Below, in pieces: positions 1 to 12,404 of a stretch of DNA of 64,000 nucleotides. Source of the DNA: Puccinellia tenuiflora (taxonomy: Eukaryota > Streptophyta > Magnoliopsida > Poales > Poaceae); NCBI GenBank assembly GCA_012064385.1, contig QRDG01000350.1, positions 852,563 through 916,562 of the forward strand. Direction: 5' to 3'. Within the stretch, counting starts at the first letter, position 1. Each line of letters begins with the position of its first letter. Position numbers and translations under genes: made by a program. The notes under the pieces are model-generated. The model saw only the letters and a list, made by a program, of their open reading frames with translations. It had not been told where the DNA came from and did no database searches.

Positions 1-430
1 CATCTCCGGCCTCCGTGTCGGAGCCTCCACCTTTGCCTCTACGCCAGCCACCATGCCCTCGGGAGTCAGAAGCGACCCCCAGCCACGCCGCGCACCATGG
101 CCCGCCCCGACCCAAATCAGGCCCGGGCCGACGCCATCAGGGCCCCCGCCGACGCGCCGCCGCACCTTGCAGCGCCGCACGCCGCGCCCGCAGTGCCACA
201 ACCCCAGCCAGCCGAGTCGCGCCGCCATGCGGCCCGCAAACACCATCGAGCGCCTGAAAGAGCAAACGCCATGAGGGCAGCACCCCGCCGCCGCCCAGGG
301 TTGTGCCCGGCTGGCCTCATCCGGTCGGCGGCGAGGGGAGGAGGAGGGAGTAGGGTGGTGGCGGCGGCGGAACCTAGGGTTCCGCCCGAGCCGCCTCAGA
401 GGAGACGATACGGGGGCCTCGGCACTGGTT
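1..430. other. GC-rich segment of unknown nature
   Basis: This stretch is strongly GC-rich and gives overlapping open frames on both strands, as expected from composition alone. The frames are rich in Pro, Arg and Ala and I recognise no domain. It could be the edge of a gene or transposon that continues outside the window. Confidence 0.3.
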
Positions 431-960
431 AATTTTATTAATCACAAAGTCCGTTATTCAGATTTGCTTGGTACTCCAACATTGCCGTAAGGAGTACCGG
501 GTACCGTAAAATTTCTCTACTTTACAGCTCGCTTCTCTTCCCTCTCCCCCTTATCTACCCTCAAACCCAACAAAAATATATTGTTCAAATCCTTATAGCC
601 GCTTACATCAACTTATTATACTTGTTCCAAGATCACCCCACTCATCTCCTACCAGCACGTACACCTTCCTTACCTACATACTCCTGTAAACAATTGAGAT
701 TTTGTCTTCATACTCTAGTAATCAGCATCCATGTGCATATATACAACTGTGATCTTATCTTGATCTCCTAAATAATCAAGTCGATCCTCCATCAGTGTAG
801 CCCTCAAAGTCCATTTGCCACAGTGCATGTGCAATGCTATCTCACACCTTCCCATTTGTCCATCTATAAATATCCTTGATTGCTCTCTGAGCTCTCACAC
901 ACCTTCCACAGCTAGGCACACTAAACTACTAGTGTTCCTCTCTTAGAAGCATACCGGAAG
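431..960 (+). promoter_or_regulatory. Upstream region and TATA box of the lipoxygenase gene
   Basis: AT-rich sequence precedes the lipoxygenase start codon. A good TATA box, CTATAAATA, lies at about 864-872, roughly 90 bases before the ATG, which leaves room for a 5' leader of about 60 bases. The remainder has no gene-like content. No specific transcription-factor site is claimed. Confidence 0.6.
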
Positions 961-3900
961 ATGTTTGGCGTTGGCGGTATCATCGGAGACCTGACCGGCG
1001 GGCTCAACAAGAATGCCCGCCTCAAGGGCTCGGTCGTCCTGATGCGCAAGAACGTGCTCGACCTCACCGACTTCGGCGCCACCGTCTTCGACGGCATCTC
1101 CGAGTTCCTCGGCCGCGGCGTCACCTGCCAGCTCATCAGCTCCACCATCGTCGACCACAGTGAGCACTGCACTCTCATTTTCTCGAAATCGTCGGCCGCG
1201 GCGTCACCTTTTGCAACTCGAACATATACTACTGTAGATGTATGACTTTGACGCCGTGCGATGCGCGAACGTGTGCAGACAACGGCAACCGCGGGAAGGT
1301 GGGCGCGGAGGCGAGCCTGGAGCAGTGGCTCACCTCGAGCCTGCCGTCGATCACGACGGGCGAGTCCAAGTTCGGCGTCACCTTCGACTGGGCGGTGGAC
1401 AAGCTGGGCGTGCCCGGCGCCATCATCATCAAGAACAACCACGCCGCGGAGTTCTTCCTCAAGACCATCACCCTCGACAACGTCCCCGGCCGCGGCACCG
1501 TCGTCTTCGTCGCCAACTCGTGGGTCTACCCGCAGGCCAAGTACCGCTACAGCCGCGTCTTCTTCGCCAACGACGTGAGTTGAGCTTCGATTCCATTCCA
1601 TCGCCGGCTTCACCTTGATTAACTAAGGGACATTTTCTGATTGTCTGAATTCGTTCTCCGCGCGTGCAACAGACGTACCTGCCGCACCAGATGCCCGAGG
1701 CGCTGAAGCCGTACCGCGACGACGAGCTCCGGAACCTGAGGGGCGACGACCAGCAGGGACCCTACCAGACGCACGACCGCGTCTACCGCTACGACGTCTA
1801 CAACGACCTCGGCGAAACCCGGCCCATCCTCGGCGGCACCGTCGACCACCCCTACCCGCGCCGGGGCCGCACCGGCCGCAAGCTCTCACAGACGGGTAAG
1901 TTTCTTTTTCGGTCGTCTTCCATCTACGATTGAAGCTGGGGAACTCCAAAATAAACGAGTGTTTCCTCTTGATCCATCAGACCCCAGGTACGAGACCCGG
2001 CTGCTGCCGGTGGTGGAGACCAACTACGTGCCGCGGGACGAGGTGTTCGGTCACCTGAAGATGTCGGACTTCCTGGGCTACACGATCAAGGCGCTCGTCG
2101 ACGGCATCATTCCGGCCATCCGCACGTACGTGGACCTCACCCCCGGCGAGTTCGACTCCTTCAAGGACGTCCTCAAGCTCTACGAGGGCGGCATCAAGCT
2201 GCCCAACATCCCGGCCCTGGAGGAGATGCGCAAGCGGTTCCCGCTCCAGATGGTCAAGGACCTCATGCCCATGGGCGGCGACTACATCCTCAAGCTCCCC
2301 AAGCCACAAATCATCAAGGGTACGTACTACTACTCGGTAGTAGCAGTCGAAATCACCGGTCGAAGTGGGTAATGTTAACATTTCTTTTCGTGTTAATTTC
2401 TCAGAGAACGAGAAGGCATGGATGACTGACGAGGAGTTCGCGAGGGAGATTCTTGCCGGCGTGAACCCGATGATGATCACACGTCTCACCGTCAGTGAAA
2501 CCATCCACCACTGTAAATATATACACTGACTAACTAAGCTCACTAACTAACTGTAAAATCAATATCCACCGCATGCAGGAGTTCCCTCCGAAGAGCACTC
2601 TTGATCCCAGCAAGTACGGGGACCAGACCAGCACCATCACCGAGGCTCACATCGGGAAGAGCCTCGAGGGCCTCACCGTGGAGCAGGCGCTCGCCGGCAA
2701 CAGGCTCTACATCGTGGACCACCACGACCACCTCATGCCGTTCCTGGTCGACATCAACAACCTGGACGACAGCTTCGTCTACGCCACCAGGACTCTGCTC
2801 TTCCTGCGAGGCGACGGCACGCTGGCCCTGCTCGCCATCGAGCTCAGCCTGCCCCTGCTCCAGGGGAGCCTGACCACCGCGACGAGCGCCGTGTACACGC
2901 CGGCGTCGACCGGCGTGGAGGCCTGGATATGGCAGCTCGCCAAGGCGTACGTGGCCGTGAACGACTACGGCTGGCACCAGCTGATCAGCCACTGGCTCAA
3001 CACGCACGCGGTGATGGAGCCCTTCGTGATCGCGACCAACCGGCAGCTCAGCGTGACCCACCCGGTGAACAAGCTCCTGGTGCCGCACTACCGTGACACC
3101 ATGAACATCAACTCGCGGGCGCGGGAGGCGCTCATCAACGCCGGCGGGATCATCGAGATGACCGTGTTCCCGCGCACGTTCGCCATGGAGATGTCCTCCG
3201 TCGTCTACAAGAACTGGAACTTCGTCGAGCAGGCTCTCCCCGACGATCTCATCAAGAGGTAGGTGGTAGTATTACAGCAATTGGGCAGACAAGTCGATTA
3301 ATTGCAAGAAGCCAAGATCAACAAATCGATTAATGTTGGTGATCTGGATGCAGGGGCATGGCAGTGGAGGACCCATCGAGCCCGTACAAGGTGCGGCTGC
3401 TGATCGAGGACTACCCGTACGCGGCGGACGGGCTGGCCGTGTGGCACGCGATCGAGCAGTGGGTGGCAGAGTACCTGGCCATCTACTACCCAAACGACGG
3501 CGTGCTCCAGGGCGACGTGGAGCTGCAGGCGTGGTGGAAGGAGGTGCGGGAGGTCGGGCACGGCGACCTCAAGGACGCGGCGTGGTGGCCCAAGATGCAG
3601 ACGGTGCCGGAGCTGGTGAAGGCCTGCGCCACCATCATCTGGACCGGGTCGGCGCTGCACGCCGCCGTCAACTTCGGGCAGTACCCGTACGAGGGGTACC
3701 ACCCGAACAAGCCGTCGGCGAGCCGGCGCGCGATGCCGGAGGAGGGCGGCGAGGCGTACGCGGAGCTGGCGCGCAACCCGGAGAAGGTGTTCCTCCGCAC
3801 CATCACCAGCCAGTTCCAGGCCCTCGTGGGCATCTCGCTGCTGGAGATCCTGTCCAAGCACTCCTCCGACGAGGTCTACCTCGGGCAGCACGACACGCCG

Positions 3901-4125
3901 GGGTGGACGTCGGACGCGAAGGCGCTGGAGGCGTTCAAGCGGTTCAGCGCGAGGCTGGAGGTCATCGAGGGCCAAGTGATGGCCATGAACGCGAACCCGC
4001 AGCTCAAGAACCGCAACGGGCCGGCCAAGTTCCCCTACATGCTGCTCTACCCCAACACCTCCGACCACAAGGGCGCCGCTGAAGGGCTCACGGCCAGGGG
4101 CATCCCCAACAGCATCTCCATCTGA
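961..4125 (+). CDS. LOX1: Linoleate 9S-lipoxygenase (cereal LOX1 type), 7 exons
   Basis: The gene encodes a non-heme iron dioxygenase that adds O2 to linoleic or linolenic acid. The overall match to cereal seed LOX1 suggests 9-specificity (family knowledge). Exons read 961-1159, 1279-1574, 1673-1895, 1981-2319, 2405-2490, 2579-3258 and 3354-4125, all with GT-AG introns and matching phases, giving 864 aa. An N-terminal PLAT/LH2 beta-barrel covers about residues 1-165, followed by the helical catalytic domain. The iron ligands are visible: His519 and His524 in SHWLNTHA, His710 and Asn714 in ALHAAVNFGQY, and the C-terminal Ile864 in NSISI. There is no N-terminal transit-peptide-like extension, which fits a cytosolic 9-LOX rather than a plastid 13-LOX. 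The reading frame is intact with no frameshift. The start is the first ATG after the TATA box and opens with the family-typical MFGVGG. Confidence 0.96.
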
Positions 4126-5492
4126 GGGGAGGAAGGAGGAGGTCGCTGCGTGCACCGGAATGTGGGAGTGCTAGGTAGCTGCTGCCGGTGCATGCTTTGC
4201 CTGCCATGAATAATTTGTGTACGACGGGTTCAGTCGTCAGGGTGTAGCGTTGTGTGAGCAGCGGGAGGTTCCCTTCCGTTTGCCAATAATGAAGTTGATC
4301 GTGTGCTGTTACCTCTACTTGCCCAAGGTAGTATGCAAATGTTCCGATGTTTTTCTGACCTTCGGTTTAAACATTGGACAGATCCTCTGTTTCCTCTGTT
4401 TGGGTCAAGTTCAAGTTTGTCACGAATCTGCTGTGGCCAATGATCTAGCCACGAATCTGCGGCATCCTTTCACTGCACGGTATCATGTGTTACATCCAGA
4501 TACAAGGACCGGTAGGGGTGGTCTACTAGCTAAAGCAGCGGGTGCTGTAGTGAACCTGATTGCAAAAGAGAGTAATCAGCCAATGTGTTGCTGCAGACCT
4601 GCAGTTCAGTCCTCTCAAACTGCTGTAGAAGATTGACTCGTTGCCTTGCTCACACACTATTTTACCCACCCACTATTTTCAGTGAATTACCCACCCACTC
4701 GTTGCTGCCTTGGATACTGCCTCCTGATAGGGTTGGATGGCGGTTACGGGGCTTGGGGACGGAGCATTCCTTCCCAGGAATTGCAAGAAGAAAACAGATT
4801 GAGCTCACGAACTGCTCCAGATCTCTGAAACCTGTGCTGTTAACAAAAGCAGGCTCATAGTGAGCTGTCATCATCTTCCATGGTTGTGTCGATTCGGGAC
4901 CCACGCCGGCACCGTTTCCATAGCGCAGTATCATCCAACCACAAATAATTGACGATGGACTGGGGATCTAGCCTCCAGGAGCAAATTCTCACACACTTGA
5001 CGATACCACAAGCATAAAGATTATTTGTAGAACACACGGAAAAAATATGTGTAAGGTAAATGCTGTTTGTCCAAGAAGTGTGGCGGTTAATATAGCATAT
5101 GGGCATAGCATGTTACAGTAGGTGACAACAACAAGAACTATCGACAAAGTTCCCACATTCTGTAAAAATGCCTGGTTTCCTTCCTTTTTCATAAGATGGC
5201 ACTTCATCATGGATCTATGTTTACATGGACTTATCCTTGTAAGAATCCGGGTAATCGTCTGAACACCTTGCTTTCTTTGTTTGCTTCCTGCAAGAAAAAA
5301 GCCAAAGTAAGAATTATGTGATCGCGAGAAAAGCAGCATTCGTCACGTATGTGCTTCCGCAAAGGGGAAAGGAGGACGGGCCAAAATAAATTGTAGGTGC
5401 AGGCTTGATGTAGTATGTTTATATGTTTCTTAAGGACTGGAAAAGAAATTTGATTTCTCGGGGCACACCTTGCTGTTGCAACACAACACTTC
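4126..5492. other. 3' flank of LOX1 and intergenic DNA
   Basis: The first 150-250 bases probably hold the lipoxygenase 3' UTR. The rest, up to the converging SHMT gene, shows only short open frames without recognisable domains and no clear transposon ends. The SHMT 3' UTR should lie in the last few hundred bases. Confidence 0.5.
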
Positions 5493-8400
5493 TTAGTTCT
5501 TGTACTTCATGGTCTCTTTCTCAAATCCAATTGTTGGAATTGTTTTGCATATTCCTCCACATTGTGGCGAAGCTTTGCAATTTCAGCCTGGATGTTGCTG
5601 TCTGAATTCAACGTGGCAACGAAGTCCTTCAGTTTGGTCCCACCTAAATTACAAGAGAAACACCATCAATAATATGATCCATGTGGCACGTAGGGGCATC
5701 CAGATACACGGAAATGTGTTCTTGGAGAGCAACAGAACAGGAAAAAAAGAAGTTCTAGGACTACCTGTTGTTGCGGCTTTAACCTTCAAGGCCAAGTTCA
5801 CTGCCAAATCAAAGAACTCAGCCACCTTGGCGAAGTCCTCCTCAACAAATCCTCTTGATGTAAGTGCTGGGGTTCCTGCAAGATCACGGAGCTGATAATA
5901 AGATTTTGGAAACTTATTTTAAATAAAACTAAGAACAACAATCTGATGACCACATGTTTTACCCATCCTGATGCCTCCAGGTACCATAGCTGAAACATCA
6001 CCAGGAACTGTGTTCTTGTTTGCTGCAATGTGCACATTTTCTAAAACCTTCTCCACTCTTGAACCATCTATCCCCTAAACATGAAATTCGAAAGGGATCA
6101 TAAGTGTCCTGACATGACATCAGATTCTGGAAACAGCTAAGCTTGCTGTAATTAGTATACTACATTTAGCTATGATGTATAAAGAAACAGCTGAGGAAAT
6201 TTCAGGTAATATGGATATCAACCAACATTGTAGGACAGGAAGAAACCGAAGGGTTTATTCTTAATGATGAATAAGAAGAATGGACCAATAAGGTTAAAAA
6301 ATCACAAAAACATCTCAAGTCAAACTTCAATCTTACCTTTTTCTTGAGGTTTACCAAGACTAAATGGTTATCAGTCCCACCAGAGACAATTTCGTAGCCT
6401 TTTGCACTCAAGGTCTGGAAATGAGAATATTGCCAAATAAGGACGTGGTTTTATTTACTTAAAGTGCAACAAATCATACTAGACGAAAATGAAAACAAAT
6501 ACCTCAGCAAATCTGGCACAGTTACTCATAACCTGCTCTTGATAAGCTCTGTACTCCGGAGTAGTTGCCTGAAAGTTAAACGACATATTAGAGCCTTAAT
6601 TAGGCAAAACGTCAACCTATATGGAATACTAAATAATATAGAACACAAGGAACAGAAGTGGTGCAGACCTGCTTAAGCGCAACGGCCAAGCCAGTGATAG
6701 TATGGTTGTGAGGCCCACCTTGCAGACCCGGGAAAACGGCAGCATTGATCTTGTCCTCGAAATCATACTTAACCTATATCAAAATAAATTGTTAGGCCTT
6801 TTTGTTCCAGAATTGACAACAGGCTACTACTCTATCATTTTATTGTTTTCCTCCAGCGCTACCTCTTTCCCTTGCTTGTTTATTTCTTTCACCCCCTTCC
6901 TGAAAAGATCATGGCTCCACGTGGTCCACGGAGTGACTTGTGAGTAGTGGTAGTAACGACATCTGCATACTCAAAAGGAGATGGAATGACACCAGCAGCA
7001 ACCAGGCCACTGATATGTGCCATGTCCGCGAGAAGTATTGCCTTCTGCTTGTTACAGATCTGCCAATCGCACAATACAAATGGACTTATTGACTGAGCAG
7101 AGAAGAAAAGGATTCATTGTTCAATACTGAAGAATAAAACTTGCCTTTCGCATGCGGTCATAATCATAAAGGCGAGCATACGCACTTGCACCAGCAACAA
7201 TCAACTTTGGCCTAAAAAGGACGGCACTTTTCTCCAGCTGTTCAGAAGTAGAAAATGAAGTTTAGCAACACAAGGAGTTAAGAGTAATTCATCTTGAAAT
7301 AATTTGACTTCTGAAAGAGAGATAAAACAAGCATAGAAAATGCAGTAAGAAACCATCTCTTTTGACTGACAAAGCTGACAAACACAAAAATGCATGCACT
7401 TTGTCCACTTCAAGAAACGTGGATAACTATATAAAACTGATCAGGAGATCCGAAAAGCCTGATGCCATAAAATAAAATAATTAAGGAGGAAAAATCACCT
7501 GGTCGTAATCAATCAAACCAGTGCTTTCATCCAGTCTGTAAGGCATTGTCTCAAAGAATATTGAAGTTGCTGAGATTTTCTTTGTGTCAGTCTGCAAACA
7601 TCACGAATTAGAACCATTAAGCCATGAGAGTTTCGCAAACATCATATCTGAGTATAATTAAGATCTACAATACAGTATCAAGTGTATAACTAACACTACA
7701 TTTCATACTGCAAGCGTCAATGCAAGAACAGAACAACAATGGCTTAATAGTAAACTGCACAGTGACAAAAACATGACGGCAAGCAAGCAAGGGCTCCTCA
7801 TTCTTGCATGTCACCTGAGAAACACAGAAATAGTAAAGAGGTAGTAAAGAAGAAGCAGATACACGTACCTGGTAACCATGAGAAAGATGTCCACCGTGAG
7901 GAAGATCCAGAGCCATGATTCTTTCATGTGGCTTCAGCAGAGCAGTGTATACTTGGAAGTTGGCAGGTGAACCGGATAGAGGTTGCACATTCACTGCAGA
8001 GGTAGAAATTAGTCATGCAGTTAACTTGACACCAATTTTTGTGGAGGAAAATTACCCTTCGAGAACATAATGGTTAAGAATGCAATAATGATTGGCTAAC
8101 ATGTTTAACCAAGTTTTGTGTCATATGAAGGTTTTGGAATTGACTAACATATTTTGGTTTATATGCCAAACAGAAATCTCTTAAGCAGTTCAAGAACCTA
8201 CTCTGGACGATACCCATGAGCTTTATAATTTGACTTCTTTTGATTATTACTTGATTTAGCATCATATACCCTGAAGACTTTGTCATATATGGAAAATTTA
8301 CAAGATTGGCTGGAATCAGATCGCTTTCTCTTATTCCAAACATTTTTTATCTTCGACTCCCATTTCCATCACCAAATGCAGGAGAAAGGAAGAATTAATT

Positions 8401-9489
8401 ATAGGATCTAGGTCCACATAAAGGTTTTTTAGTGTCGGAGCCTCCATTAAAAAATTCGGTAAAAAAAAAGGTCCCCATAAAGGCTACTAGAACTTGTAGA
8501 GAAATATTCTAAGCAATCATTAATGCAAACTGGGCGAAACATGGCAAGGCAACATAATAAGGAACATGTGTTGGAACACAAAATTTTACCTCCCCACTTC
8601 TCTGGGTCCAAACTGAACGCCTCCAAAGCACGTTTCTGACACAAGGACTCGGCCATGTCAATGTATCTGCAGGCAAGCAAAGCCAAAAACATCGACCAGT
8701 TCGCATTACTAACTCCAGCACAGCACCAATTTAATTTCGGGTTTCAGACATTCGAATATACAGAAAAGGGGCAAAGACATCGTACTCATTTCCACCGTAG
8801 TATCTAGCGCCAGGGTACCCCTCGCTGTACTTGTTGGTCATGACAGATCCCACCGCCTGCATAACTGACAGCGACGTGAAATTCTCCGACGGGATGAGCT
8901 CCAGCCCCTGCACCACACAGACCGACGCGGTTCAGTAACGTTCTGAAGAAGAAACTCGTTGCACGGCACGGTAGGACGTATTTCGTTGTAGCGATTGGTG
9001 ATGATGCCGAGACCTTCCATTGGCGGGCCTTCTCGAGCTCGATGATGTCGGCAATCTCCGGGTCGACCTCCTCCAGCGGCGCGTTCAGCTGCTTCGGCCA
9101 CTGCGCTCAACACCAAGAGAAGAAAAGACAAGATAAACAAAGGCAACAAACAGAACAAACGGACGGACAGGGAGCGATGGACGCATCGACAGAGGAATGG
9201 GGAGAACGTACGCTGACTCCGGATCTCTCCTCCGTCGCCGGCAGGGACGCCTGCGAAGCCAAATCAAACAGAGGAAATGGATGAACACCGGGCCCGTGAT
9301 TGCTCCCGGGAGCAGGAACAAATAACGAGGATATATCGCCACCGCCAGAGGAGCAGAAAATGAACAAAAAAAAAGTTACAGGAAGAGCGGAGGGCGGCGC
9401 ACCATGGAGTAGAGCGGCATGAGGCGGGAGGGAGGCTGGCCGCGGAGGGCGTTGGAGGAGAGCTTGCGGAGCGCCGTCGCCATGGCCAT
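5493..9489 (-). CDS. SHM1: Mitochondrial serine hydroxymethyltransferase, 15 exons, two 1-base frameshifts
   Basis: A PLP enzyme interconverting serine and glycine with tetrahydrofolate; in leaf mitochondria it works with glycine decarboxylase in photorespiration. Exons (minus): 9489-9403, 9250-9212, 9100-9014, 8907-8786, 8666-8590, 7993-7869, 7591-7499, 7237-7145, 7059-6863, 6767-6669, 6568-6503, 6414-6337, 6074-5963, 5875-5765, 5643-5493. Apart from the frameshifts all phases agree, giving about 512 aa, the normal plant length. The first 29 residues are Arg/Ser-rich without acidic residues, as in a mitochondrial presequence. The PLP lysine is about K282 in TTTTHKSLRG. One base is missing near 6903-6906 (expected FFRKG reads as FSGRG then stop) and one near 5536, so the true stop at 5493-5495 is missed and translation would end at 5507. 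Both sit in short homopolymers. The intron after exon 8 begins with GC. Confidence 0.92.
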
Positions 9490-10226
9490 GGTGGGTGGTG
9501 GTGGTGGGCGGCCTCGCCTCCTGCTGCTCTCAGGTAGGGGTTGGGGTCTCGGGTTTGGGAGGTAGTGGATCGCATGGAGTCTCTTAATTTAACCGGAGGC
9601 AGATGCGGGCAGTGGCTGAGTGATCACCATCCACCAGACGCATCGCCGTCACCAACCCCCTATCCCCCATGGAAATTGCGGCTTCAGTTTTATCTTTTTC
9701 TTTTTCCTTGGTTTTAGAAAACGGAAATGGGGAACTTTGTTTTCTTGTTATTTGTTTTTTGGATGATATATGCCACTGCCATGACGCCCATATACACACC
9801 TACAGTTTTATGGTATTGTTAGCTTTTAGGGATTTTCAATAGGATTTTTTCTGATTACCATTGGGCCTTGCATTTCCTACTAGATGGATGCTCTTAATGT
9901 TCCTCCTTTGCTGAAGCACTAAGATAGATGCTCTTAAATTTCTGGTTACCATTGGGACATAGATTCGTATCCGAAGCACTCAGATGCTGGTCTTATGCGA
10001 GTGACGGTCCCATGAGTCAGAACTCAGAAGTCCCTGAATTTCACTCTAGTTCATGGGAGTGTTAGTTAGCTTAAAGTATTCTTAAACTTCCCCATCGCCA
10101 CCAACCAAAGCAGACAAGATTCTTCACCGGGGAAATTGTATCGAACCAAACAAGATCTTGTGTCCAGAGGTTTTAATTATAAAAGTGGTGTGGTTAACTA
10201 CCACTAATCAGAAGGCACGACACCAA
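9490..10226. promoter_or_regulatory. Upstream region of the SHMT gene
   Basis: This 0.7 kb lies directly upstream of the SHMT start codon on the minus strand and should contain its 5' UTR and promoter. I see no recognisable coding sequence. No individual site is claimed. Confidence 0.4.
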
Positions 10227-10437
10227 GGGGGTGTTTGGTTAGGCTTTCTAGTTGGCTTTTGACTTTGGCTTATAAGCCATAAAAGCACCTAAATAGGTGC
10301 TTTTGGCTTTTGGCTTTTGGCTTATACCATAGTAAAACATAAGTCAAAAGCCAAAAGCCAAAAGCACCTATTTAGGTGCTTTTTGGGCTTATAAGCCAAA
10401 GCCAAAAGCCAACTAGAAAGCCTAACCAAACACCCCC
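10227..10437. mobile_element. Palindromic MITE, 211 bp, with CAA target duplication
   Basis: The element is almost one long palindrome. The left arm starts GGGGGTGTTTGGTTAGGC and its reverse complement ends the right arm. Both arms carry repeated 'aaaagcc' motifs and a matching 'cacctatttaggtgc' block. The 3-bp sequence CAA stands on each side (10224-10226 and 10438-10440), suggesting a target duplication of PIF/Harbinger or CACTA-like size. There is no coding capacity. Its superfamily is not certain. Confidence 0.85.
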
Positions 10438-12404
10438 CAAATCGCAGCTCGCACAACTCAACCTACATATATACATCCCAGGACTTTACAAGCACCTAAC
10501 AACACGAAAGCGACACCCCATCTCTTCAAAAAGGAAGTAAAATAGAAGATAATGCACGAAATATGTTTTATCAATCACCACAATTGATTTTTGTTCTCAT
10601 GGAAATGTATTTTTTATTTATTATAAAATACTGCACATACCTATATACCAGATAATTTACTGGGTGCCCGGTGTGCCATAAAAAAGCATGAAAAAATTAA
10701 CTGCTTAAAATAACAGCATGCCATAAAAAAAATTATGGAGAGGACAAGGCCAGGGTACTGCTGCATTGCTTGGCATACAGGCCACCCGAGCCCTATCTTT
10801 CCCATGACCACAAGCCAAGAGCTCCTACTCCGATGTAGATAAAGCGATCACTCTCTGTCTCAAATAATAACAATAAAAAGGAGGAATTAATTGTTGATGA
10901 TAAGCGGCAGATTTTTTTTCCTCTGTCACCAAGACACCAGTAACGTGTCACATTCCAAGACCAGTCAATCTGGACCTGGACAAAGAACAAAAAATAGAAA
11001 GCAACAAGAGTGGACACAAGTTACTGCAAGGATCTCGTTTGAGAGATAACCCGTACATTCCCATATTACTTGTATGTGGAATATGTTTACACTCGCATTT
11101 TACTCCGATCGATATTCTATTTACACCATGTCGATGGGGAGGCAGCTACTTTGCTCGTGGACACGAGCTTCTAAAATATCACATGTACAGGGAGAGGTAT
11201 TACGTACATTTACTTGGACAAAATAAGTTCCAGTGTTGCAGGTGCTGCGCACAGCTGTGCTCTTAAAACACGCTTGCACGACTTCTTCATGCTCGTCCGC
11301 CGGACATTGCAGCTCCTCCCAGCTTCGAATCCCAGTGGTAGAGCATGATGCGGTGTCCATGCAAATTCCGTATTCACTTCATACCACAGATTCGGCATTC
11401 CACAATGTCAATGTCTGGATCCCGGGATGCATGTGAACGGCTAGACATTGTAAGATGAAGATTTAACCCTTGTTTGCTTGGAGCTGTGCATACAGCAGGC
11501 TGCCGAGAAGCCGAGCGTCTGCGGATTATAAAATGACACCTGCAAACTGGATCAAATTCAAGGACCTGTTGTATTAAATGCTTAAACAGTTGAGTGCGGC
11601 ATAGCAAGAAAAATAGTAGGCGCAGCCAAACCTCTTTAACTTGGTTCACCATCATGCATATCAACCATACAATTTCTTGGCATGCTACACTAATCCTGAT
11701 TTTGCTCTGGATTTCTTCTGCCCAAACTCTGAAAAAGGCAAACATGTTTTAGGTAAATCACTTGTATTTGAGAGTTAATCCAAATAATCCAGAACAAATC
11801 AGATGTTGAGGCCTCAACTTCATCCTTCAAATAAGATGACCAACATGTGTTCCACCACCATAACAGTCCTTAAGACCAAAGCTGAAATGATCTAAATGAT
11901 GCAAGTATCCAGACCTAAGTGACAGTATTACAAATTTTAGCAACCTGTAATGTAGTTTAGGCTTGTAAAATTTTGGGTAAATGAATATTGTTGAATCGGT
12001 CAATACACCGGCATTTTCCTTCTAAATCGGGCTATTTTTTACTAGCTAACCCATTAATTAGGCACTAACTGATCCAGGGTTAAGACAAAGAAGGCCATCA
12101 ATTTAGTTTCATCAGAAATTCTCACTGTTTAAACAGCCCCTTTATATCTCAAGAAGGTCTCTAAACAGATTTCATCAGAAATTGTGACTGTTTAAACAGA
12201 CCCTGTCCATTTCGAGGTCACTAGACAGACAGTGTACAAATGGACACAATTCTTAGCTTCAACATCCATACTCACCTGTAGGGAGACCTTGCATTTTAAA
12301 AATCATACAGATGAACAAAACAAGTTACTTAGTACAGGGCTTCGGCAGAATATTCAGCTAGTACCTGGACAGCGGCACATTGATGAAAGTGTAGCATTGA
12401 TCGA
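10438..12404. other. Intergenic DNA and 3' flank of SMG1
   Basis: No gene is supported here. The SMG1 3' UTR probably occupies the part next to 12405. A direct repeat of about 63 bp (units starting near 12107 and 12170, each with a 'tttcatcagaaatt' and 'ctgtttaaacag' block) is the only clear structure. Confidence 0.45.

Noticed and set aside
1..430. Several overlapping open frames at the window start
   Set aside because: They appear in several frames on both strands, have Pro/Arg/Ala-biased composition and show no domain. GC content alone explains them.
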